The notes under the pieces are model-generated. The model was not told where the DNA came from. It saw only the letters and a program-made list of their open reading frames with translations, and ran no database searches. Source: Flavobacteriales bacterium UBA6772 (GTDB lineage Bacteria; Bacteroidota; Bacteroidia; Flavobacteriales; UBA7430). From it: DNA of 38,277 nt. How positions within the stretch are numbered: position 1 is the first letter of the stretch; each line of letters begins with the position of its first letter. This document shows, piece by piece, positions 32,399 to 38,277 of the stretch. Location: NCBI GenBank assembly GCA_905182215.1, contig CAJJAI010000047.1, positions 1 through 38,277 of the forward strand, read 5' to 3'. Both the position numbers and the translations under genes were made by a program.

Positions 32399-32986
32399 TT
32401 GAGCCAAACAAAAAATAATAAGGAACGCGATATAGCCCTAGTAAAAAGGGCTATTCAAGGAGATCAGAAAGCTTATTCTGAACTCATGACTTTGTATTGG
32501 GCTACAGTAGAAAAATCATTTTCCTTAAAATTGCAAAGCAAAGAAGATATAGAGGATTTATCGATCGCTACTTTTAGTAAGGCATTCGATAAATTAAAAA
32601 CCTATAATAGTTCTTTTGCTTTTAGTACCTGGATAAATACGATTGCTACCAATACATTGATTGACTTTTTTAGAAAAAAAGAACAAAAAACTATTTCTAT
32701 AGACCTCGATAAAGAGGAGGAAGGTAGTACGATGGATATCATAGATAATGGTTTAGATCCGGAACGAAATTTAATTCAGAAGCAAAAAAATAAACATATT
32801 GCGAGTTTGGTTCATCAACTTAAGCCCCATTATAGGGAGCTTATAATTATGAGATATCTCGATGAATTATCTTATGCCGAGATAGCAGCAAAATTAAATA
32901 TGCCCTTAGGTTCTGTAAAAGCAAAACTGTTTAGAGCTAGAGATTTATTAGTAGAAATATTGAAACCACAAGAGAATGAATTCTGA
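32399..32986 (+). CDS. ECF-type RNA polymerase sigma factor
   Basis: 195 residues. Region 2 is LYWATVEKSFSLKLQSKEDIEDLSIATFSKAFDKLKTYNSSFAFSTWINTIATNTLIDFFRKK; region 4 is LKPHYRELIIMRYLDELSYAEIAAKLNMPLGSVKAKLFRARDLL with the HTH. No anti-sigma gene is adjacent, and none of the FecR-type partners is seen. The start is TTG (MSQTKNN). It overlaps the rsmG start by 11 bp, and this co-occurrence with rsmG suggests a housekeeping ECF factor rather than a transport-linked one. Confidence 0.9.
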   Translation: MSQTKNNKERDIALVKRAIQGDQKAYSELMTLYWATVEKSFSLKLQSKEDIEDLSIATFSKAFDKLKTYNSSFAFSTWINTIATNTLIDFFRKKEQKTISIDLDKEEEGSTMDIIDNGLDPERNLIQKQKNKHIASLVHQLKPHYRELIIMRYLDELSYAEIAAKLNMPLGSVKAKLFRARDLLVEILKPQENEF

Positions 32987-33623
32987 TATAGCATTGATAG
33001 AAAAGTACTTTCCTGAACTTACTGATCTTCAGAAAGAGCAGTTTTCTCAGTTAAAACCACTCTACGAGGAATGGAATGCCCAAATAAATGTTATTTCTCG
33101 CAAGGATGTAGCCTTTTTGTACGAACGCCATGTTTTACACTCTCTTTCTATTGCAAAGTTTATAAGCTTTAAAAAAGGTGCCAAATTAATGGACTTAGGC
33201 TGTGGTGGCGGATTTCCGGGTATTCCTTTAGCAATACTTTTTCCAGAAGTTTCTTTTACATTGATAGATTCTATTGGGAAGAAAATAAAAGTAGTACAAG
33301 AAATTTCTACAGCTATAGGCTTGCAAAATATACAAGCCCATCATATGCGTGCTGAGAAAGTAGAGGATACCTTCGATTTTGTAATTACTCGTGCTGTAGC
33401 TCCAATGATGGATCTTGTTAAATGGACTCGTAAGAAGTACTCTAAAATAAATAAGCACGAAATTGATAATGGAGTTATCGCTCTTAAAGGTGGCGACTTG
33501 AGTGCGGAATTAGCTACATGGGGAAACAGAAAAACAGTGCTTAGTCTGACTAACTATTTTGAAGAAGACTTTTTCGAAACTAAACAAATAATTCACATTC
33601 CTGTGAAGAATAAAAATAAGTAA
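32976..33623 (+). CDS. rsmG: 16S rRNA (guanine-527-N7)-methyltransferase
   Basis: 215 residues. The Rossmann-type SAM motif MDLGCGGGFPGIPLAILFP is near residues 70-90, then TLIDSIGKKIKVVQEISTAIGL and the RsmG signature RAEKVEDTFDFVITRAVAPM. The N-terminus (FPELTDLQKEQFSQLKPLYEEWNAQINVISRKD) is also typical. It methylates 16S rRNA near the decoding site. Its ATG lies inside the end of the sigma-factor gene. Confidence 0.94.
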   Translation: MNSDIALIEKYFPELTDLQKEQFSQLKPLYEEWNAQINVISRKDVAFLYERHVLHSLSIAKFISFKKGAKLMDLGCGGGFPGIPLAILFPEVSFTLIDSIGKKIKVVQEISTAIGLQNIQAHHMRAEKVEDTFDFVITRAVAPMMDLVKWTRKKYSKINKHEIDNGVIALKGGDLSAELATWGNRKTVLSLTNYFEEDFFETKQIIHIPVKNKNK

Positions 33624-33654
33624 TTGAGCAAGTTCTTATCGCTCTTTATAATTC

Positions 33655-33698
33655 AAAAAAAAGGCTGCATAGTTAAATACTATGCAGCCTTTTTTTTT
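33655..33698. terminator. Bidirectional terminator between rsmG and the SRPBCC gene
   Basis: Perfect stem AGGCTGCATAGT (33662-33673) / ACTATGCAGCCT (33679-33690), loop TAAAT, A-run before and T-run after, so it can serve both convergent genes. Confidence 0.9.
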
Positions 33699-33757
33699 AT
33701 TTTTTAGAGTTTTGTAAATCAAAGGATTTTACAAGCTATGTGCATTGAGAATATAAG

Positions 33758-34735
33758 CTAGTATTCTACAGAATAATAGATTTCGGTTACCCATTTGTTA
33801 GGGTCTGTAACTGTACCTGGATCTGTGATGAAAATTTGGTAATGACCGTCACTAATACTTAATTCGTTTTTCGCAGCAAATGTATCCAATGCATCGTATG
33901 CTGCTTGTGTTTTATCGTAAGCACCCACATAGGTAGCTTTAAGTACAGTGGCAGCAGGAATCGTTTTTGTGTATTCGCTAGGCTTTGTAATTTGATGTAC
34001 AGGTATTGCAGCTTCCAGTTCTACCTCGGTATCTGTATAGGAGTGGTAAATACAAATAGGTTTGCCAAAAATGCTTATTTCATCTTCTGCCATTTTATCT
34101 ATTAAATAACCGTATGCAGCCTCTAGGGTGGTGCCTATTTCTGCAGTAGCACAATTTTCTCTTTTGCTATACACATAAAATTCTGCCTTGTCGAACATCA
34201 GAATATGAAATGCCTCTCTTGAAGTCTCAGTAATTGATTTTAAGTTTTGTAAGCCTCGTTCAAAATCCGGCCCAATCATTTTATCAGCTAGTAAACCAAA
34301 GACTCTAAAAAAGAAAGAGAACTCTTGAGTCATAGCCCAAGTAGCTTTTGTTTTTCCTTGAATCTGCTCAAACGTAAAGATTACTTTAGCTTCGGATTCA
34401 AAGGGTGCTGAAAACTGTAAATCGAATTCTATTTTCTTGTTTAGTTCTATTGCTGTTATGGTCATGCTACCGATACCTGATTCTTCTGAAGTCCAAGTTC
34501 TTTGGGCATTAAGTCCATAAATAGCTCCAGGAAAAGTATTGCTAATGGTAGAATCTGAAGTACACCAAGGATCCCATTTCGCCCATTCGGAAACATTCGC
34601 CACCTTCATGAAAACTTGGTTTAAAGGGCGCTCAATTTCTATACTGCGCTGTACAGTTGCGTTGCCTTTTAAAAAGAAGTTTGAAAGTAGTAAGAGTAGA
34701 ATTAGGCTAAGAAGTACCTTGAATATTGTTTTCAA
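33758..34735 (-). CDS. SRPBCC-domain protein fused to a GyrI-like effector-binding domain
   Basis: 325 residues. Residues 1-22 are a membrane anchor or signal. About 28-170 form an SRPBCC (START-like) domain: RSIEIERPLNQVFMKVANVSEWAKWDPW, GSMTITAIELNKKIEFDLQF. About 185-325 form a GyrI-like/AraC effector-binding domain: TLEAAYGYLIDKMAEDEISIFGKPICIYH, ATVLKATYVGAYDKTQAAYDALDTFAAKN, WVTEIYYSVEY. Both domains bind small hydrophobic ligands in other proteins. The start is TTG at 34735, whose TTGA overlaps the stop of the upstream small membrane gene. The ligand is unknown. Confidence 0.85.
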   Translation of the reverse strand: MKTIFKVLLSLILLLLLSNFFLKGNATVQRSIEIERPLNQVFMKVANVSEWAKWDPWCTSDSTISNTFPGAIYGLNAQRTWTSEESGIGSMTITAIELNKKIEFDLQFSAPFESEAKVIFTFEQIQGKTKATWAMTQEFSFFFRVFGLLADKMIGPDFERGLQNLKSITETSREAFHILMFDKAEFYVYSKRENCATAEIGTTLEAAYGYLIDKMAEDEISIFGKPICIYHSYTDTEVELEAAIPVHQITKPSEYTKTIPAATVLKATYVGAYDKTQAAYDALDTFAAKNELSISDGHYQIFITDPGTVTDPNKWVTEIYYSVEY

Positions 34736-34923
34736 CGTAAGAAGTCTTTAAATACAAAAAGTAAAAAAATGAAAATTATAAGTGCCGCAAAAAAAACATA
34801 AAATCCCTTATAATGGATTTTATGAATTTTAGCGTCTTTTATATAAGCGGCTGCAATACCAATAATAAAAACTAAGGCAAAAATAGCCGCAAATATCCAG
34901 TGACCTTGAGTGATGTTTTCCAT
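34732..34923 (-). CDS. Small two-helix membrane protein
   Basis: 63 residues: MENITQGHWIFAAIFALVFIIGIAAAYIKDAKIHKIHYKG, then FYVFFAALIIFIFLLFVFKDF. Two membrane helices (about 9-27 and 41-58) with a basic loop between them. No known family. It begins one base after the YceI stop and overlaps the SRPBCC start, so it sits in the middle of a three-gene operon. Confidence 0.8.
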   Translation of the reverse strand: MENITQGHWIFAAIFALVFIIGIAAAYIKDAKIHKIHYKGFYVFFAALIIFIFLLFVFKDFLR

Positions 34924-34924
34924 A

Positions 34925-35503
34925 TTACTCAGTTACTAAATGAATGTTTAAAGTAAAGTCATCTAATATCATACGGTCACCTAAACCATCAAAAAAGGCT
35001 CCAGAACCATATTTAATATCGTGTTTTGTACGGTCAATTTTCACTACAGCATCTGCAATTAATATCCCATTTTCGGTGTGGAATTGTGCTGGGAAAGTAA
35101 TTTCTTGACTCATTCCTTTGATGTTCATTTTACCTGTAATAAGATAAGAAGTTCCATCAAAAATTACTTTTGCAAAAGAAAAATTGGCTGTTGGGAAGCT
35201 ATCTATTCCGAAAAAGTCATTGTCTTTTAAATGGTCTTCTAATTTGGTCGCGTATTCAGGACTTTCAATATCGGTACATTTAATACTATTCATGTCCATT
35301 ACAAATACGCCACCTTCAATATGTTCTTTACCCATTATAAAATGAGCACTTTTAAGTGCAATATTCCCAGTGTGAGAACCGGTTACTTTTTCGCCTATCC
35401 ATTCAACTGTACTTTCAGCAAGGTTGATGTTTAATTGACTTTGAGCCTTTGTAATACTTAGGTTTACAATTGTTAAGGCTGCTATTAAAATAAGTTTTTT
35501 CAT
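34925..35503 (-). CDS. YceI-family periplasmic protein
   Basis: About 192 residues. MKKLILIAALTIVNLSITKAQ is a signal peptide. The mature protein is a YceI lipocalin-like barrel: LNINLAESTVEWIGEKVTGSHTGNIALKSAHF, EGGVFVMDMNSIKC, FPTANFSFAKV, LITGKMNIKGMSQEITFP, and VVKIDRTKHDIKYGSG. Such proteins bind polyisoprenoids. The start is the ATG at 35503; the frame extends upstream (about 39 residues) but the added residues include the promoter region and no signal. First gene of the YceI/small-membrane/SRPBCC operon. Confidence 0.92.
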   Translation of the reverse strand: MKKLILIAALTIVNLSITKAQSQLNINLAESTVEWIGEKVTGSHTGNIALKSAHFIMGKEHIEGGVFVMDMNSIKCTDIESPEYATKLEDHLKDNDFFGIDSFPTANFSFAKVIFDGTSYLITGKMNIKGMSQEITFPAQFHTENGILIADAVVKIDRTKHDIKYGSGAFFDGLGDRMILDDFTLNIHLVTE

Positions 35504-35532
35504 GCTAGAGGTATTTTGTTTCTTTACGCCAC

Positions 35533-35540
35533 CAAAAATA
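35533..35540 (-). promoter_or_regulatory. -7 box of the YceI operon
   Basis: TATTTTTG on the minus strand, ending 29 nt before the YceI ATG, in the gap with the divergent MazG-like gene. Confidence 0.5.
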
Positions 35541-35572
35541 ACTAAATATTCGTCATTTAAGACGTAAAGCAA

Positions 35573-35959
35573 ATGAAAAAACAAATTAACCACGTAGCAA
35601 AATTTCACGATGTATTCCAAATTGGAAATGAGCTAGCGCCTATCTCTAAAGTTGGGAAGTCGACTTATTCACTTCGCTATAACTTAATGAAGGAAGAAAA
35701 TGACGAATATTTAGAAGCCTGTGAAAATGATGATCTTGTTGAAATTGCAGATGCACTAGGAGATCAATTGTATATTCTTTGTGGTACTATTTTAAAACAT
35801 GGCCTTCAACATAAAATTGAAGAGGTTTTTGAGGAAATACAAAAATCTAATATGTCTAAATTAGATGCTGCTGGAAATCCAATATTTAGAGAAGATGGGA
35901 AAATATTAAAAGGGGAGAATTATTTCAAGCCAAACATCAAAACTATTTTAGAAAAATAA
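35573..35959 (+). CDS. MazG/HisE-like nucleoside pyrophosphohydrolase domain protein
   Basis: 128 residues, all-alpha MazG-type fold. The metal motif EENDE (about 42-46) followed by EIADALGDQLYIL (about 57-69) is the ExxE...ExxD pattern of the superfamily. The C-terminal part carries MSKLDAAGNPIFREDGKILKGENYFKPNI, typical of a small NTP pyrophosphohydrolase family widespread in bacteria and phages. The preferred nucleotide is unknown. It is divergent from the YceI operon and precedes the radical SAM gene by 62 nt on the same strand. Confidence 0.85.
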   Translation: MKKQINHVAKFHDVFQIGNELAPISKVGKSTYSLRYNLMKEENDEYLEACENDDLVEIADALGDQLYILCGTILKHGLQHKIEEVFEEIQKSNMSKLDAAGNPIFREDGKILKGENYFKPNIKTILEK

Positions 35960-36021
35960 GCATTTAGTCTTCCGTTTATTTAGTTTCATTAGTACCTTAT
36001 AAGGTTTAGTATCTTTAGCAA

Positions 36022-37881
36022 ATGTCAATAAAAACACTTTTAATAACACCTCCTTTTACCCAATTAAATACACCGTATCCAGCAACGGCTTATTTAAAAG
36101 GATTTCTCGATAGTAAAGGGATTCCTACGAGCCAATGTGACTTGAGTATCGACTTGTTTCTAAAAGTTTTTACGAAGGATTTTATAAATCGTGTTTTTGA
36201 GGAGGCTGCCCAAAATCAAAGTTTCGATTTTCCTTTAGTAGCCCAGCAAAAGGAAGATTATATAAACAAGGTGGACTTTGTTATTTCGTATTTGAAAAAA
36301 CAGGAAGTTACGGCTGCTTACCAAATCCTTCACAAGGGTTTTTTACCTGTATCTCATAGAGTTGAAAAGTTAGCCTCTGAGGATTTAGACTATGCTTTCG
36401 GGAACTTAGGAGTATTGGATAAGGCAAAACATATGGCAACGCTGTTTGTGGAGGAATTGGGCGATTTTATAAGAGCTAATGTGGATGAGTTTTTCTCCTT
36501 TACACGCTATGCAGAGCAAATTGCTACTTCAGCGAGTAATTTTGATCAAATTGAAGAATATTTAAAGTACAATGTGACTTCTATAGAGCAATTATTATTG
36601 CTTTTATTAATGGGTAAATTAGATGAACACGAACCAGATTTAGTTTGTTTTAGCATTCCCTTTCCAGGTAATTTATTTGCAGCCCTACGCTGTGCTCAGT
36701 TTATAAAGAAAAGATTTAAAAAAATTAAAATTGCTTTTGGTGGAGGTTACTGTAATACCGAATTGCGTTCTCTTACAGATCCTCGAATATTTAAGTTTGT
36801 AGATTTTATTTGTTTAGACGATGGTGAGGGGCCTCTTTTAAAAATTACAGAATACCTATCTGGTAAAATTGATAAATCGGAACTTGAAAGAACCTTTATT
36901 CTAGAGGATAAAAAAGTAGTTTATATCAATAAGATTCCGAACACTATTTTTCATCATAAAAACTTACCTGCACCCACTTATAAAGGCTTAAATCTAGAGA
37001 AGTATTTGTCTTTTTTAGATGTGATGAATCCTATGCACCGATTGTGGAGCGATGGTCGATGGAATAAACTAACCATTTCTCACGGTTGTTACTGGAAACA
37101 ATGTTCTTTTTGTGATGTTTCGCTCGATTATATAGGGAATTATCAAAATACCACTGCAGACGATTTAGTTTCAAAAATTGAACAACTAGTTGCCGAAACT
37201 GGGACTACCGGTTTCCACTTTGTAGATGAAGCTGCACCGCCAAAAATGCTACGTTTAATGGCTGAGAAATTAATTGAACGCAAAGTATATATTACTTGGT
37301 GGACAAATATTCGTTTTGAGAAAACCTTTACTGCTGAGCTCTGTAGTCTTTTAGCAAAATCGGGATGTATTGCAGTTACCGGTGGTTTAGAAGTTGCCTC
37401 CGATAGATTGCTCACAAAAATGAAAAAGGGAGTTGATATTGCTCAAGTAGCGCGTGTAACAAAAGCTTTCTCCGATCAAAATATAATGGTACATGCCTAT
37501 TTAATGTATGGCTTCCCCACAGAAACAGAACAAGAGACAATAGATTCACTAGAGGTCGTTAGACAATTGTTTGAAACCAATTGTATACAATCTGCTTTTT
37601 GGCATCAGTTTACATGCACTATCCACAGTCCTATTGGACATGACCCTGAGAGTTTTGGAATAAAAATTACAGGCCCTAAATTTGAAGGTTTTGCACAAAA
37701 CGATCTAACTCATATAGATGAGCAAGGGGCTAATCATACTGACTATAGAGAAGGATTAAACTTGGCTTTAAATAATTATTTAAATGGTGTAGGCTTTGAA
37801 GTCCCTTTGCAAGATTGGTTTGATTTTGAGGTAAGTGCAACCACACTCACCTCTGGACTTATTGATTCTTTCTTAGAGTAG
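36022..37881 (+). CDS. B12-binding-domain radical SAM enzyme
   Basis: 619 residues. N-terminal LLITPPFTQLNTPYPATAYLKGFL and LVCFSIPFPGNLFAALRCAQFIKKRFKKIKIAFGGGY form a cobalamin-binding-like Rossmann domain, with a long helical insert between them (about 45-200). The radical SAM cluster is SHGCYWKQCSFC (Cys 356, 361, 364), a CX4CX2C spacing rather than CX3CX2C. GFHFVDEAAPPKMLRLMAEKLIERK and GLEVASDRLLTKMKKGV are typical of the BchE-like group. No His-containing DxHxxG motif for cobalamin base-off binding is visible. Substrate unknown. It overlaps the convergent DUF4294 gene by 23 bp. Confidence 0.9.
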   Translation: MSIKTLLITPPFTQLNTPYPATAYLKGFLDSKGIPTSQCDLSIDLFLKVFTKDFINRVFEEAAQNQSFDFPLVAQQKEDYINKVDFVISYLKKQEVTAAYQILHKGFLPVSHRVEKLASEDLDYAFGNLGVLDKAKHMATLFVEELGDFIRANVDEFFSFTRYAEQIATSASNFDQIEEYLKYNVTSIEQLLLLLLMGKLDEHEPDLVCFSIPFPGNLFAALRCAQFIKKRFKKIKIAFGGGYCNTELRSLTDPRIFKFVDFICLDDGEGPLLKITEYLSGKIDKSELERTFILEDKKVVYINKIPNTIFHHKNLPAPTYKGLNLEKYLSFLDVMNPMHRLWSDGRWNKLTISHGCYWKQCSFCDVSLDYIGNYQNTTADDLVSKIEQLVAETGTTGFHFVDEAAPPKMLRLMAEKLIERKVYITWWTNIRFEKTFTAELCSLLAKSGCIAVTGGLEVASDRLLTKMKKGVDIAQVARVTKAFSDQNIMVHAYLMYGFPTETEQETIDSLEVVRQLFETNCIQSAFWHQFTCTIHSPIGHDPESFGIKITGPKFEGFAQNDLTHIDEQGANHTDYREGLNLALNNYLNGVGFEVPLQDWFDFEVSATTLTSGLIDSFLE

Positions 37882-38277
37882 AATCCGTCCTTTTCATATC
37901 CCAGAGTATGTGCTCTATCCATTCATCTTCAGTAATACTTTCGTGCTCGTAAGTGGCCTTTAAATCCCCATCGAAATACTTTGCTAGTTTTTGCCAGAGT
38001 AATGCCGTTAAACCATTCCTATAATTGCGAACCAAATCGTAAGCTGTATTTCCGGTTTCTCTATGAATCAGTTTAATTAAAATCCTTCCTTCAGATCGAG
38101 TTAGTTTTTTAATCTCAGAAGTAAAATGTTCTTGTATCCACTTATCGTGAAGTTTACCAATTCTTCTTTTTTGTCTTCTGGTTTCAGTGTAATTCAAGTC
38201 ATCTTCGAGCTCTAATAGTTGTTTTTTAGCTGCTAATGCGAATGGATATACCTTATGTACTTTTCTACGTAGTCTGT
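37859..38277 (-). CDS. DUF4294 family protein (partial, N-terminus outside window)
   Basis: The frame is open to the right edge with no ATG in it, reading RLRRKVHKVYPFALAAKKQLLELEDDL before the internal TTG at 38197, so the true start lies beyond the window. The pattern RRKVxKVYPxA...KRRIGKLHDKWIQEHFTSEIKKLTRSEGRILIKLIHRETGNTAYDLV is the DUF4294 signature. Bacteroidota-specific family with no known function. The visible part is 139 residues and ends DSTLRKNQ. Confidence 0.85.
   Translation of the reverse strand, partial: RLRRKVHKVYPFALAAKKQLLELEDDLNYTETRRQKRRIGKLHDKWIQEHFTSEIKKLTRSEGRILIKLIHRETGNTAYDLVRNYRNGLTALLWQKLAKYFDGDLKATYEHESITEDEWIEHILWDMKRTDSTLRKNQ

Overview
The window looks like a chromosomal segment of a low-GC marine flavobacterium (Bacteroidota, Flavobacteriia). 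The evidence is the tmRNA tag GESNYALAA, repeated promoters of the Bacteroidetes form TAnnTTTG close to start codons, a type IX secretion (T9SS) C-terminal domain, a fused E1 alpha/beta 2-oxoacid dehydrogenase, a GyrI/SRPBCC protein, DUF4252, DUF4294 and PadR-PspC genes. Several genes appear to start with TTG. There is no tRNA, no 5S/16S/23S rRNA gene and no CRISPR array.

Layout. 1-8.5 kb holds housekeeping metabolism: a minus-strand TPR / phosphosulfolactate-synthase-like / rhodanese cluster, then plus-strand glmM, a class V cysteine desulfurase and the fused E1 dehydrogenase, then an acyl-CoA thioesterase. 8.5-11.1 kb has an intergenic nested hairpin of dispersed-repeat type, an ammonium transporter with a small unknown downstream ORF, and a divergent Lrp/AsnC regulator with a dyad in front of it. 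11.1-17.5 kb is the accessory part. An intact ssrA (tmRNA) gene is followed by a decayed serine-recombinase C-terminus whose reading frame runs back into the 3' end of ssrA. Next come a dead IS1595-family element with recognisable inverted repeats, a 1340-residue secreted protein with two ice-binding-like (DUF3494) modules and a T9SS signal, and an IS6-family transposase remnant. I read this as an old integration site at ssrA that has lost its mobility genes but kept one surface-adhesin cargo gene.

17.5-24.4 kb is a minus-strand block. DUF4252 protein, PadR repressor, large PspC protein, small PspC protein and an M1 peptidase fused to a probable outer-membrane barrel are packed with overlaps or gaps of 1 to 7 nt, behind one promoter that is covered by a perfect 27-bp dyad. 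This looks like a PadR-autoregulated envelope-stress operon. It ends in a terminator, followed by glutathione peroxidase and a CPBP membrane protease. 24.4-38.3 kb returns to core genes: UbiA prenyltransferase, DUF4442, a lipoprotein amine oxidase with an upstream Crp/Fnr gene and a CRP-like box between them, accA, ispE, an LptF/G permease, tgt, an ECF sigma factor, rsmG, an SRPBCC-GyrI protein, a YceI protein, a MazG-like pyrophosphohydrolase, a B12-type radical SAM enzyme and a partial DUF4294 gene running off the right edge.

The points most worth a second look are the recombinase frame that reads into ssrA, the PadR dyad that encloses the -33 element, the CRP-like box beside the Crp/Fnr gene, the Tgt lacking its three zinc cysteines, and the peptidase-barrel fusion. 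No search was possible; all family names come from reading the protein sequences.
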